64,000 bases of DNA from Bradyrhizobium sp. cir1 (GCF_014198245.1 NZ_JACIHE010000031.1:1-64000); one strand, 5' to 3'; counted from the stretch's first letter, positions 34,691 to 44,069 are shown. The notes: generated from the letters alone by a model not told the origin. Numbers and translations: made by a program.

Positions 34691-34719
34691 ATCGGACGAT
34701 GATGTCGCCGAGGCGCGGT

Positions 34720-35265
34720 CTATTTTTCGGAGAGATCGAGCCGGGTCCCCGCTGACGCCTCCGCTTTCCGCGGCTTCGCCGCATAGGGGCAGACCATGGT
34801 CAGGTTGAGCAGCGTCGGTGCCTGATCCTCGCCGTTGCCGTACTCCCAGACCAGGCGGATTTCGTGCTGGTCCGAGTTCGGTGCATCCTGCCGATGCTGC
34901 GTGATGTCGGCCTTCATCGGGATCGGCGGCTCCGAGTTGAAGCATTTGCGGATAGATGCATCCAGCAGCGCGCATTTCGTCGGCGGGACCACGACGCGCT
35001 CGTCGTTCGACAGGGGCGTGGTGTTCGGCTGGGCGGTGAGCTGAAGGCGGGCATGGCCAAGCGCCTTGAACCACACCTTGCCGCTGCCGTTCGGCCAGGT
35101 CTCCAGCGGCGACAGGATCGGCTGATACTGGCCGTATTCCATGGTCTCGATGTCGATCTGCTTCGAGGCCTTGAGCCGGGCTACGCTCTTCTTCATGTTT
35201 TTGAGGGGATAGTAGTTGCCGTTCATCAGGTCTTTGTAGTCCTGATCGTCGTAGATTCCGCCCAT
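34720..35265 (-). CDS. Unknown-family protein, copy 1 (paired with 36895-37395)
   Basis: This 181-residue cytoplasmic-looking protein belongs to no family I recognise. The gene at 36895-37395 is clearly homologous. Shared lines include DLMNxNYYPLxNMKxSVAxL near residues 12-31, EYGQY, QPNTxPLS, LLDAxxRKCFNSEPPIPMK near 115-133, HEIRLxWEY and LLxLTMVCP. Three cysteines are shared. This copy has a C-terminal extension of about 15 polar residues. The ATG at 35265 aligns with the start of the second copy. It lies 183 bases downstream of the MATE gene on the same strand and has a strong terminator. No function can be assigned. Confidence 0.8.
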   Translation of the reverse strand: MGGIYDDQDYKDLMNGNYYPLKNMKKSVARLKASKQIDIETMEYGQYQPILSPLETWPNGSGKVWFKALGHARLQLTAQPNTTPLSNDERVVVPPTKCALLDASIRKCFNSEPPIPMKADITQHRQDAPNSDQHEIRLVWEYGNGEDQAPTLLNLTMVCPYAAKPRKAEASAGTRLDLSEK

Positions 35266-35448
35266 CGATTGCTCTCGATTTTTCCGCCGTCGCACTGGCA
35301 CGAGTGCCGGCGAGATATTCCACGGTAGCGCGGTCAACGACGCACCGCGCTTGTGCCCCCAAGGTTACGTTGCGAACGCTATCATTCGTGAAGATGCGAC
35401 GTCAACGAAGGCAACCTGAGAGCGTTTCGCCATGTGTGCCTTGCGCCG

Positions 35449-36852
35449 CTACTTGTCGCCAACGCTCGCCAAGCTCAGCGGGGCCTTTGCGCTGACCGTA
35501 CGTGGTCCCCAGCGTGTAAACGCAATGCCCGCGCAGGAGAGAAGGCCCAGCAGTATCATCGAAACGGCCGTGAGCGCGAAGAAGCTCTCGGCAGTTGCCG
35601 CCCGCGACATCAGATACCAGCCGCCAAGAACGATAAAGAGGAGGCGCGCCGTCTGCGCCAGCACCGGACCGAGCACGTTGCCGGCGCCCTGCGACGAGAA
35701 ATACATCGCCGAGGCAAGCCCGATGAAAGCGTAGAACGGGGCGACGGTCCGGAGAAACTGCCGGCTGGCGACATCTGCGTCGGCATTGTCGGTGAAGAGG
35801 CGAACCCACGAGTCCGGGAAGAGAGCGACCGCGCTCGCGAGCGCCCCGACGACAGCGAGAGCTACGAGACCGGTCGTCCAGGCGATGTGGCGGGCCCGCG
35901 CGATGCGCCCCGCCCCGATCGCAACGCCGATCATTGGCACCGAGCCGATGCCTACGGAAAAGGCAATGGTCGCCAGCACGTATTCAAGCCGTGCGCCGAT
36001 CCCATACGCCGCGAGGACCGCCGTCCCAAACACGGCCAGCATATGAGTGAAGACGAGGTTGGTCAGCGTATTTTGCAGCGGGGAGAAGCAGGAGACCACG
36101 CCGACCTTGAGGATGTCGGCGAACAGCGCCCACTGCATGCGAAACCCGCGCAATTGAGGGACGATGCGACCTCGGCCGGAGAACAGGTACCAGCTCATTA
36201 TCGCGATATTGATCGAATAGGCGATCAGCGATCCGGTCGCGACCCCCGGCATCCCGAACTGCGGCACCGGCCCGAGACCGAGGCCCAGCGCGCCGCCAAG
36301 GATGATCTGGCAGATTGCGGAATTGGCGACCATCAGGGATGGCAACTTCATATTGCCGGTGCCGCGCAGGACACCGGCCAGAGTGTTGACCAGCCAGGCG
36401 AGCACGGCTCCGCCGAAGTAAACCTGGCTGTAGGCAACCGCCTGCGCCAGCACGTTGCCGCGGCCGCCCAGCAATTCCAGCAGCTGCCGGCCGCCGGCCA
36501 GCATGCCCAGCATGAAGACCAGGCCGAAGAAGACCGCGATCAGCAGTGCGTGCGTGGCCAGGCTCTCGGCGCGGTCGCGGTCGCCGGCGCCGAGCGCGCG
36601 GGCAATCGCCGAGGCGACGCCCCCGCCCATGGCCGCACCGGACATGCTCATGGTCAGCATCACACAGGGAAACACCAGCGCCATCGCCGCCAGCGCCTCG
36701 ATCCCGAGCCGCCCGATATACGAGGTCTCCGCGACCGCGACCAGTGTGCCGGCCAGGAACGCGAGCGCGTTTGGCCAGGCTAGCGAGAGCAGGGTGCGCA
36801 GTATCGGTCCGTCGAGTAGTGCATTTGGGGCTGGGCGAGGCGGCGATGACAT
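35449..36852 (-). CDS. MATE-family efflux transporter
   Basis: The 467-residue polytopic inner-membrane protein has twelve hydrophobic segments in two related halves. The MATE-type lines are SLAWPNALAFLAGTLVAVAETSYIGRLG, GGGVASAIARALGAGDRDRA and VGIGSVPMIGVAIGAGRIARARHIAW. It exports organic cations or other compounds using H+ or Na+. The ATG at 36852 has an AGGAGGAAGG ribosome binding site, and an upstream TTG is rejected. It lies 42 bases after the unknown-family gene at 36895-37395, so these two are probably one operon, with the other copy following. Substrate is unknown. Confidence 0.9.
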   Translation of the reverse strand: MSSPPRPAPNALLDGPILRTLLSLAWPNALAFLAGTLVAVAETSYIGRLGIEALAAMALVFPCVMLTMSMSGAAMGGGVASAIARALGAGDRDRAESLATHALLIAVFFGLVFMLGMLAGGRQLLELLGGRGNVLAQAVAYSQVYFGGAVLAWLVNTLAGVLRGTGNMKLPSLMVANSAICQIILGGALGLGLGPVPQFGMPGVATGSLIAYSINIAIMSWYLFSGRGRIVPQLRGFRMQWALFADILKVGVVSCFSPLQNTLTNLVFTHMLAVFGTAVLAAYGIGARLEYVLATIAFSVGIGSVPMIGVAIGAGRIARARHIAWTTGLVALAVVGALASAVALFPDSWVRLFTDNADADVASRQFLRTVAPFYAFIGLASAMYFSSQGAGNVLGPVLAQTARLLFIVLGGWYLMSRAATAESFFALTAVSMILLGLLSCAGIAFTRWGPRTVSAKAPLSLASVGDK

Positions 36853-36894
36853 CCGGACCTTCCTCCTCGTCAACCTTTCAGGTCCGCGCAGAGG

Positions 36895-37395
36895 TCAGGA
36901 CTTGGCCGGCTTATGCGGACAGACCATCGTCAGATAGAGCAGCGTCGGCCTGTCCGAGCCCTTCTTGTATTCCCACTCCAACCGGATCTCGTGCCGATGG
37001 GCATATGCGTCGCTCGCCGCGTGGCTGATGATGTTGGTTTTCATCGGGATCGGCGGTTCGGAGTTGAAGCACTTCCGGACGCAGGCATCGAGCAGGTCGC
37101 ACCGTGTCAGAGGGATGACGCCCGGCTCATCCCTGGACAGCGGGACCGTGTTAGGTTGGGTACTGAGGTCGACGCGGGCCCGGCCCTTCTCCTTGTGCCA
37201 GTACTTGGCGCTGCCTTGCGGCCATTTCGACGGCGGGTTCAGGATCAGGTGGTACTGGCCGTATTCCAAAGTCGGTAGATCGATGTCTTCCGAGGCCTTG
37301 AGCTTGGCCACGCTCCTCTTCATGTTCGCCAGCGGATAGTAATTGCTGTTCATCAGGTCTTTAAATGGCTTACCGGTATAGACGATCATGCCCAT
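36895..37395 (-). CDS. Unknown-family protein, copy 2 (paired with 34720-35265)
   Basis: This 166-residue homologue of the gene at 34720 shares DLMNSNYYPLANMKRSVAKL, EYGQY, QPNTVPLS, LLDACVRKCFNSEPPIPMK and a C-terminal HEIRLEWEY/LLYLTMVCP block. It starts MGMIVYTGKPFK where the other copy starts MGGIYDDQDYK. There is no signal peptide or membrane segment. It is the first gene of the likely unit copy 2-MATE-copy 1. I recognise no domain, and the conserved lines are not like any common enzyme motif. Confidence 0.8.
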   Translation of the reverse strand: MGMIVYTGKPFKDLMNSNYYPLANMKRSVAKLKASEDIDLPTLEYGQYHLILNPPSKWPQGSAKYWHKEKGRARVDLSTQPNTVPLSRDEPGVIPLTRCDLLDACVRKCFNSEPPIPMKTNIISHAASDAYAHRHEIRLEWEYKKGSDRPTLLYLTMVCPHKPAKS

Positions 37396-37686
37396 GTATT
37401 CTGCCCCTCAATGAGTGCCTGGCTTCCCCGGGAAATATGCAGCTCTGCGAAGCTCGACGGCGAGAACAAGAGCCTGGCGGCTCGTCGTTCGCAGCCACTT
37501 TTTCGCGCAGCTCTTGGCAAGCTAACACTTGGAACTGTGAATCGTCCAGATCAGCAAACGACTCGGGGGCACTATGCCCAGGATGAACTGCATGCCCGTT
37601 GCTAAGCGGGTATTCATAAGCGATCTTATCGCCATCGTTCGCAGTGGCCTACCGACCATACCGCTGCAAGGTCTTAAGAGCACGGA
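37396..37686. other. Intergenic region before the cyclase gene
   Basis: This stretch lies between two divergent genes. Short overlapping frames exist but none looks real. I see no repeat family; it should hold both promoters. Confidence 0.4.
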
Positions 37687-40600
37687 ATGCTTTGCACGGC
37701 GTGTCAGTCGACGATCGACCCAGGCAACAGCCGCTGCCCCAATTGCGGAGCAGGCGTGCGCCGCTCCGATCCCGACAGTGAACGACGGTTTGTCACAATC
37801 CTTCGGGCCGATGTCATCGATTCCACCGGCCTCGTTGCGGAGCTTGATCCGGAGGAGGCGGTCTCGCGCCTGGAGCCGGCCCTGGCGGCCATGCGAGGGG
37901 CGGTTCGACAGTTCGGCGGCATCGTCAGCAAGGAGCTGGGCGATGGGCTTGCGGCGGTGTTCGGCGCCCCGATTGCGGACGACAACCACGCGCCCATGGC
38001 ATGCCATGCGGCGATCGAGCTTGTCAGGCGCGTTGCAGGCCTGGGCGACCCCGGACTTCAAGTGCGAGTCGGCCTCCACTCCGGTCATGTCGTCGCCTAC
38101 ATGGTCGCCAGCGAGTTCTCCAAGGTCTACGAGATCGGCGGTGCCGCCCAGCATCTGGCTGCGCGGCTGGAGGCGTCGGCCGAGGCGAACCAGATCTACG
38201 CCTCGGAAGCCTGCCAAAAGCTCGCTGAGGGACATGTCCGGTTCGAATCGCTGGGCGGCAAGTCGCTGCGCGGCTTCAGCCAGCCCGTGCCGGTCTACCG
38301 GATCGTGGGCGCGAGCGACCTGTCGAGTTGGCGGGTGCGGCGGGCGCGCAGCGTCTCTCGCTTCGTCGATCGCACCGCCGAACGGGCCTTGCTGGAGCGT
38401 ACCGCCGGAAACGCCAGGGCAAGCCGGCAGACGGTTCTGCTGCTCGGCGATGCGGGTATCGGCAAATCGCGACTCGCGCATGAGTTTGCCCAGGAACTGA
38501 AGGCCGATGGCTGGCGGTTGATCGACGCCGAGGCCAGCCCGAACCTTCAGGGTGCGCCCTTCAGCACGCTTAAGCGGATCCTGCTGTCGGCAATGGATGC
38601 AGCAGCAAAGGACCCCGGCAGCCCGGGGGATCCTCGGAAGGATCTGTCGGCGATTCAGCAAACCGCGCTCGACGCGGTGCTCGATCTGCCAATATCGAAT
38701 CCACACTGGGACGAGCTGGAGCCTCATGCACGGGGACGAGCGATCTCCGATGCGAGCTGTGCGATCATCGGAGGCCTGGCCAGTCGGCAGCAAACGGTGA
38801 TTCTGCTCGAAGATCTGCATTGGATCGACCGGGCGAGCGATATCGTCGTAGCCGCCATTGCGTCGCTACAGGCGGCCGGTCTGCTCGTGCTCTTCACCTC
38901 GCGCCCCAATGGGATGCCGGTCTGGATCGCGCGCTGCCACGCCGAGATCGTCGCGATGCGGCCCCTCGACGACGATTCGGGGCTGGCCATGCTGGCAGAC
39001 ATGCTCGGCTCCTCCGCGACGAACGCCGATCTGAAGAGCCGGATCATTTCTCATACCGCAAACGTTCCTCTGTTCATCGAAGAGGTTTGCCGCGGATTGA
39101 AGGACAGCGGCACGCTTCGCGGCCAATGGGGCGATCTTGCGCTCGTGCGTCCAATCGACGAACTCGGCATTCCCACCAGTATCCAGGGCGTTATTGCAGC
39201 GCGTCTCGATCGGGTGTCGAAGCAAGAACGATCTGTTCTGCAGATAGCCGCTACTTTGGGGCCGAGATCGAACGAAGCGATGCTGGCGAGGATTGCAGTC
39301 CTGTCTCACGGGGTTCTACAAGGTTGCCTCGCCGCGCTGGATCGCGCCGAGTTGCTCGTCAGGATCGATAGCGAATTGGAGAATTCGCTGGAGTTCCGGC
39401 ATGAAATGGTCCGGCAGGTCACCTACGACTCGATGGTCGAAAAGGTGCGCGAAGACATTCATGCGCGCGTTCTTTCTGCCCTGGAGAGCAGCGAAGGCGG
39501 TGCCGACGATCCCGACAAGCTCTGCTATCACGCCACGCGGGCGAAGGATTGGGGCAAGTCGTTCACGTATGGCAGGGCTTCGGCGAGACGATGTCTGGCG
39601 CGGTCGGCATTTACCGATGCGGCTGACTATTTCGAGACCGCGATGCGTTCTTTGGATATGACACCGCCGAACCCCTCGAGGGAGGCGAATGCCGTGGATA
39701 TTCGCATCGAGGCGCGTGCGGCGTTCATCGCATCCGGTCAGATTGCCGAATGGCTGAACCTCGGCAAGGAGGCCGAGCGCCGTGCCGATGCGATCAACGA
39801 CATCGGCCGGAAGGTCGCTGCCATGACGGTCATGGCGGCTGCACAGAACTTCTACGGGACACCGCTCGAAGCGGTCACCGTCGGTGAGGAAGTGGTGCGC
39901 CTTGCGCAGGAGTGGGGCAATCCGGGGTGGCTCAATGCTGCACAATACGGCCTTGGCCAAGTGTATTTTCTTGCCGGACGCTATCGTGCGGCCGATGGTC
40001 TTTTTGTACGGACTTGCACCCAGCTCGCGGGACCAGAGGCTAGCGCTCCTTTCGGTTCGACCCCGAAATCCGCATTGCTGCTCTGTTGCATGATGAACGG
40101 CATCAATAAAGCCGTCATGGGCGAGCTCGATGCTGCCGAACAGCTCCAGCAACAGGCCGCCGCGATCGCCGAGGAGACCGGCCGTCCCTACGACCGCGTC
40201 GCCGCCGCCTATAGCGGCGGCTGGCTGAAGCTCGGGCGGAACGATCCGGCGGCGGCTGCTGCCATCCTCGAAGACGGCTTTGTCCTGGCGCAGAAGCACG
40301 GCATCCGGCTGTTCGTGCCGGTGCTCGCCTGCCATCTCGGCATCGCCTATCTCGAGCAGGGGCTGTTCGACCGGGCGCGCGGCATGCTGACCGAGGCGCG
40401 CGAGGAGGCCAAGGCGGTCGGCTATACCTCGGCGGTGCTGCGCAGCTCGATCTACCTTGCGCTCGCGACCCATCGCCTCGGCGATGTTCAGACCGCGCAG
40501 AACATGCTGCGCGAGGCCCGCAACACCGCCCGCCAGCAGGGCTTTTCCGGCCTCGAGGCCGAGGCCCTGGTCGGCGAGGCCATGGTGACGCCGGCCTCGG

Positions 40601-40740
40601 ACGAGGCGAACAAGGCGGCGGTCCTGGCCGCCCTGCGCGCGGCGATCGCGATCGCCTCCGACAGCGGCGCGCTGCCGCTCAAGCAGAAGGCCGAGGCGAT
40701 GTTGAACGAGATGCTCGCCCGCGGCGACGAGCTGACCTGA
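37687..40740 (+). CDS. Class III cyclase-ATPase-TPR fusion protein
   Basis: The 1017-residue product starts with a zinc ribbon (CTACQSTIDPGNSRCPNC, 3-20). A class III nucleotide cyclase domain (about 33-208) follows, with both metal-binding aspartates: D42 in ADVIDST and D86 in LGDGLAAVFGAP. The usual Asn of the VNxAARL line is Gln155 (GGAAQHLAAR), though Arg160 is kept. An AAA-like/NB-ARC-type ATPase follows, with Walker A at 254-262 (GDAGIGKSR) and Walker B at about 370-381. Long TPR-like helices (about 630-1000) complete it. This architecture is common in Bradyrhizobium and resembles signal-transduction ATPases. Cyclase activity may be lost or altered. The start has a weak ribosome binding site. 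Confidence 0.87.
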   Translation: MLCTACQSTIDPGNSRCPNCGAGVRRSDPDSERRFVTILRADVIDSTGLVAELDPEEAVSRLEPALAAMRGAVRQFGGIVSKELGDGLAAVFGAPIADDNHAPMACHAAIELVRRVAGLGDPGLQVRVGLHSGHVVAYMVASEFSKVYEIGGAAQHLAARLEASAEANQIYASEACQKLAEGHVRFESLGGKSLRGFSQPVPVYRIVGASDLSSWRVRRARSVSRFVDRTAERALLERTAGNARASRQTVLLLGDAGIGKSRLAHEFAQELKADGWRLIDAEASPNLQGAPFSTLKRILLSAMDAAAKDPGSPGDPRKDLSAIQQTALDAVLDLPISNPHWDELEPHARGRAISDASCAIIGGLASRQQTVILLEDLHWIDRASDIVVAAIASLQAAGLLVLFTSRPNGMPVWIARCHAEIVAMRPLDDDSGLAMLADMLGSSATNADLKSRIISHTANVPLFIEEVCRGLKDSGTLRGQWGDLALVRPIDELGIPTSIQGVIAARLDRVSKQERSVLQIAATLGPRSNEAMLARIAVLSHGVLQGCLAALDRAELLVRIDSELENSLEFRHEMVRQVTYDSMVEKVREDIHARVLSALESSEGGADDPDKLCYHATRAKDWGKSFTYGRASARRCLARSAFTDAADYFETAMRSLDMTPPNPSREANAVDIRIEARAAFIASGQIAEWLNLGKEAERRADAINDIGRKVAAMTVMAAAQNFYGTPLEAVTVGEEVVRLAQEWGNPGWLNAAQYGLGQVYFLAGRYRAADGLFVRTCTQLAGPEASAPFGSTPKSALLLCCMMNGINKAVMGELDAAEQLQQQAAAIAEETGRPYDRVAAAYSGGWLKLGRNDPAAAAAILEDGFVLAQKHGIRLFVPVLACHLGIAYLEQGLFDRARGMLTEAREEAKAVGYTSAVLRSSIYLALATHRLGDVQTAQNMLREARNTARQQGFSGLEAEALVGEAMVTPASDEANKAAVLAALRAAIAIASDSGALPLKQKAEAMLNEMLARGDELT

Positions 40741-41080
40741 CCTTTGGCGTTCAGCGGTCTGGCGTGCGATCGTACCGCCACGCCGTTTTTCCTGCCCGGC
40801 CGGCCGTTTTTATTTCCCAATGATATCAATGGCTTAATTTTGCGCTTCTACTGTGCATGGGGTTGTTTTCGATGTTTGTTTGAGCCGGCCGCCGCTTTTG
40901 GGACGGCCCGGCGGTGGCCCGCGCCGACGCGACCACAAAGTCCCTTGCGTAGACGCAGAGGTCAGCTACCGTTGGCGGGCCGCTGGCCACGGGGCCAGGT
41001 GACCTTTTGATTCGCATTTTTTAGCATTCCATTTTGCCGGCGCCGCCATGGCGCGACGCCCACCCGGAGAGGCGGGGGCC
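40741..41080. other. Intergenic region with hairpins
   Basis: It contains the terminator at 40761-40790, GGCC-rich inverted pieces and an AT-rich stretch near 40810-40880. No ORF I can support. It separates the cyclase fusion gene from the OpgC-like gene. Confidence 0.5.
40761..40790 (+). terminator. Possible rho-independent terminator
   Basis: GGCGTG and CACGCC form a short stem with a 12-base loop, and the second arm is followed by GTTTTT. It lies 20 bases downstream of the cyclase fusion stop. Confidence 0.6.
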
Positions 41081-42301
41081 ATGATCATACGGGACCAGTC
41101 AGCACTCCTTGCGCCGATCGAGCGCGACCTGCGGCTCGATCTCTTCCGCGGCATCGGGCTGTGGATGATCTTCCTCGACCACATCCCGCACGACGTCGTG
41201 GCCTGGCTGACGCTGCGCAATTACGGCTTCAGCGACGCCGCCGAGTTCTTCGTCTTCATCTCCGGCTATCTGGTCGGCTGGATCTACGGGCCGATCATCG
41301 CCGGCGGCTGGTTTCTCGCCGCGCTGAAGCGGCTGTGGCGGCGGGCGGCCGAGATGTATGTCGCCCATATCATGCTGTTCCTGCTGTTCACGGCGCAGAT
41401 CGCGCGCACCGCGCGCCGCTTCGACAATCCGATGTACGAGCACGAGTTCAACGTGTTCAACTTCCTGTCGCATCCGGACGAGTTGATCGGGCAGGCGATC
41501 CTCCTGAAGTACAAGCCGGTCAATCTCGACGTGCTGCCGCTCTACATCACGCTGGTGGTCGCCTCGCCCTTCATGGTCTGGTGCCTGGTGCGCCGGCCGA
41601 ACCTGACTCTCGCCGCCTCCGTCGTGCTCTACGTGCTGTCACGCTGGTTCGACTGGAACATCGCCTCCTATCCGCCCGGCACGAAATGGTACTTCAACCC
41701 GTTCTGCTGGCAGCTGATGTTCGTGTTCGCGGCCTGGTGCGGCATCGGCCAGATCGACAAGATCGCCAAATGGGCCTGGTCCAGGACGACGATGGCGCTC
41801 GCCGCGGCGTGGCTGGTCTTCGCGCTGCTGATCGTGATGACCTGGCACATCCACGCGCTCGAGGCCCTGATCCCGAAATGGATGATCAAGCTGATCTACC
41901 CGATCGACAAGACCGACCTCGACATGCTGCGCTTCACCCACTTCCTGGCGCTGGCGATCTGGGTAACCCATTTCATCTCGCGCAAATGGCGGAGGCTGCA
42001 TGCCATCTGGCTGCGCCCCGTGATCCTCTGCGGCCAGCATTCGCTGCCGATCTTCTGCCTCGGGGTGTTCCTGTCGTTCTCCGCGCACTGGATCCTGACG
42101 CAATACACCAAGGGGGTCTGGGAGCAGCTCGCCGTCTCCATCGCCGGCATCGTCATCATGGTCGGCGCCGCATGGCTGCTCGGCCGGGCCGAGCGCGTGC
42201 CGAACCTGTTCGTGAAGGTGACGGAGGTCGAGGAGCCGGAGATGGCGGCCGAGAGCAGCGCATCGGCCGCAACCGCCACTGTCGCCCCTGCGAGCCGCTG
42301 A
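41081..42301 (+). CDS. OpgC-domain membrane protein
   Basis: The 406-residue protein has about ten hydrophobic segments and the OpgC-like start DLRLDLFRGIGLWMIFLDHIPHDVV. Then DAAEFFVFISGYLVGWIYGP lies near 50-69. OpgC family members add succinyl groups to osmoregulated periplasmic glucans; others are acyltransferase-like. Whether this copy acts on glucans is not shown. I prefer the ATG at 41081, preceded by GGAGAGGCGGGGG, over the ATG at 41048. The DUF2059 gene begins 48 bases downstream. Confidence 0.87.
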   Translation: MIIRDQSALLAPIERDLRLDLFRGIGLWMIFLDHIPHDVVAWLTLRNYGFSDAAEFFVFISGYLVGWIYGPIIAGGWFLAALKRLWRRAAEMYVAHIMLFLLFTAQIARTARRFDNPMYEHEFNVFNFLSHPDELIGQAILLKYKPVNLDVLPLYITLVVASPFMVWCLVRRPNLTLAASVVLYVLSRWFDWNIASYPPGTKWYFNPFCWQLMFVFAAWCGIGQIDKIAKWAWSRTTMALAAAWLVFALLIVMTWHIHALEALIPKWMIKLIYPIDKTDLDMLRFTHFLALAIWVTHFISRKWRRLHAIWLRPVILCGQHSLPIFCLGVFLSFSAHWILTQYTKGVWEQLAVSIAGIVIMVGAAWLLGRAERVPNLFVKVTEVEEPEMAAESSASAATATVAPASR

Positions 42302-42348
42302 GGCAGCGCGCCGCCTGCTGTTCATGGAGAGGTCCAACGGAGAGCTCA

Positions 42349-42837
42349 ATGTCCAGACGTTTGTTGACGATCGCCGGCACTCTCCTGTTTCTCGTCTGCG
42401 GCGCAGCGGCACAGGCGCCGTCGCCGGAGGCGATGAGCGCGGCGCGCAAGCTCATCGTCACCCTGAAGGTTGCCGACCAGTACCGCGCCTTGCTGCCGCA
42501 GCTCCTGCTCAAGCTGCGGCCCGTGGTCGCGCAGGACAGGCCGGAGCTCGAGCGCGACTACGATGCGGTGACGGCACCCGGCTCCGACATCTATGCTCCG
42601 TTCGTTGCGTCCATGATCGACCAGATCGCGGCGCTCTACGCCCAAACTTTCACGGTGGACGAACTGCGCCAGATTGACACCTTCTACGCGGAGCCCGCGG
42701 GCCGAAAGTTCCTGGAGAAGTCGGATGCGCTGGCGCAGGCGAGCGTGCAGATCAGCCAGGACGTCAGCCAGAAGGCCGCCGACGAATTGAAGCAGCGCCT
42801 CATCGAGGCGCTGCGCCAGAAGGGGCACAAGCTCTGA
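42349..42837 (+). CDS. DUF2059 secreted protein
   Basis: The 162-residue product has a signal peptide (LLTIAGTLLFLVCGAAAQA) followed by the DUF2059 region. Visible there are LIVTLKVADQYRALLPQLLLKL, FTVDELRQIDTFYAEPAGRKFL and a C-terminal helix rich in K/E/Q. DUF2059 proteins are periplasmic and of unknown role. Its start at ATG 42349 keeps the signal peptide intact. It is immediately downstream of the OpgC-like gene, so co-transcription is likely. A much longer frame starting at 41161 covers it in phase but is a shadow of the OpgC-like gene. Confidence 0.86.
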   Translation: MSRRLLTIAGTLLFLVCGAAAQAPSPEAMSAARKLIVTLKVADQYRALLPQLLLKLRPVVAQDRPELERDYDAVTAPGSDIYAPFVASMIDQIAALYAQTFTVDELRQIDTFYAEPAGRKFLEKSDALAQASVQISQDVSQKAADELKQRLIEALRQKGHKL

Positions 42838-42858
42838 GCTGCCTGGCCCAAGCCTAAA

Positions 42859-42903
42859 GCATGATCCGGAAAAGTGCGAAGCGGTTTTCCGACAAGATCA
42901 TGC
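42859..42903. repeat. Dispersed repeat, family E
   Basis: GCATGATCCGGAAAAGTGCG and GCGGTTTTCCGACAAG followed by ATCATGC. It is the least altered copy in the window. It lies between convergent genes just ahead of a hairpin. Confidence 0.82.
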
Positions 42904-42914
42904 GTAAACAACAA

Positions 42915-42959
42915 CCTAAAGCGCGATGACGATTCATCCAGATCTCATCGCGCTTTAGG
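42915..42959. terminator. Bidirectional hairpin terminator
   Basis: CCTAAAGCGCGATGA and TCATCGCGCTTTAGG form a 15-bp perfect stem with a 15-base loop between convergent genes. The right arm overlaps the TAA stop of the YhhJ-like permease gene (42955-42957). Confidence 0.7.
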
Positions 42960-44067
42960 CCAGAAAGGCGCGAAACCGGCGCAGCGCGATCGCAAAGAAG
43001 ACGACGCCGATCAGCGTCAGCGCGAGCAGCTGCGGCCATACGGCCTCGAGGCCCGCGCCGCGGAACAGGATGGCCTGCGCCAGCATCACGAAATGCGTGT
43101 TGGGCGCGGCCAGCATGATGTCCTGGACGAATTGCGGCATGCTCTCGCGCGGCGTCATGCTGCCCGACAGGGTCTGCAGCGGCAGCAGGATCATGATCAG
43201 GAGCAGCCCGAACTGCGGCATCGAGCCGGCGACGGTGGCGAGGAAGATGCCCATGCTGGTGGTGGCGAACAGCTGCAGCGCCGCGCCGACGAGGAACAGC
43301 GCAACCGATCCGTCGATGGTCACCGCCAGCCATCCCTTGACCACGAACAGGATCGACAGGGCGGAGGCGATCAGCACCACCGCTCCCATCGACCAGACCT
43401 TGCTGACCATGATCTCCAGCGGCGTGACCGGCATCACCAGGAGGTGCTCGATCGTGCCGTGCTCGCGCTCGCGGATCAGGGCGGCGCCGGTCAGGATGAT
43501 CGAGAGCATGGTGATCGAGGTGATGATGTGGTCGATGGCGCCGAACCATGATTTCTTCAGCTCGGGGTTGAAGCGCGCGCGCAGCGCCAGCTCGATCGGC
43601 GCTGCCTGCGCATCGCGCGTATGGGCCAGGAATTCGGCGACCTCCGCGCCGACGATCTGCTCGACATAGCCGCCGCCGTTGAAGGCCTGCGAGATCCGCG
43701 TCGCGTCGACGTTGAGCTGGATCGCCGGCGACTTCCGCGCCAGCAGGTCGCGCTGGAAGTCCGGCGGAATGTCGAGCGCGAAGGTGTCGAGGCCGGCATC
43801 CATCCTCCGGTCCATCTCGTATGGCGAGATCAGGCGCGGCTCGGAGAAATAGGGCGCCGTGAACGCCATCCCGATCCGGGTCGAGACCGGCGAATGATCC
43901 TCATCGACGATGGCGATCGCGGCGCGGTTCAGCGTCTCTGGAAGGGCCTTTGCCCCGGCATAGACCGCCAGCGTGAAGGAATAGACGATGAGCACGAGCA
44001 GCATCGGGTCGCGCACCAGACCGCGCAATTCCTTGATGCCGAGCTGCAGCACGTTGTCGAGGCGCAT
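42955..44067 (-). CDS. ABC-2 type permease (YhhJ-like)
   Basis: The 370-residue protein has an N-terminal transmembrane helix (about 22-41), a large extracytoplasmic domain (42-175) and five further hydrophobic segments. The line REREHGTIEHLLVMPVTPLEIMVSKVW is typical of ABC-2 permeases. It starts two bases after the stop of the fused ABC gene. The order HlyD-like, fused ABC, permease matches E. coli yhiI-rbbA-yhhJ. It probably forms one exporter with them. The substrate is unknown. Confidence 0.9.
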   Translation of the reverse strand: MRLDNVLQLGIKELRGLVRDPMLLVLIVYSFTLAVYAGAKALPETLNRAAIAIVDEDHSPVSTRIGMAFTAPYFSEPRLISPYEMDRRMDAGLDTFALDIPPDFQRDLLARKSPAIQLNVDATRISQAFNGGGYVEQIVGAEVAEFLAHTRDAQAAPIELALRARFNPELKKSWFGAIDHIITSITMLSIILTGAALIREREHGTIEHLLVMPVTPLEIMVSKVWSMGAVVLIASALSILFVVKGWLAVTIDGSVALFLVGAALQLFATTSMGIFLATVAGSMPQFGLLLIMILLPLQTLSGSMTPRESMPQFVQDIMLAAPNTHFVMLAQAILFRGAGLEAVWPQLLALTLIGVVFFAIALRRFRAFLA

Positions 44068-44069
44068 GG

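Noticed and set aside
35434..36783. Long plus-strand frame opposite the MATE gene
   Set aside because: Charged, repetitive composition and no family match; the MATE frame on the other strand is clear.
41161..42837. 558-residue frame spanning the OpgC-like and DUF2059 genes
   Set aside because: Only its end, from 42349, has the DUF2059 sequence and signal peptide; the earlier part is a frame-shifted shadow of the OpgC-like gene.
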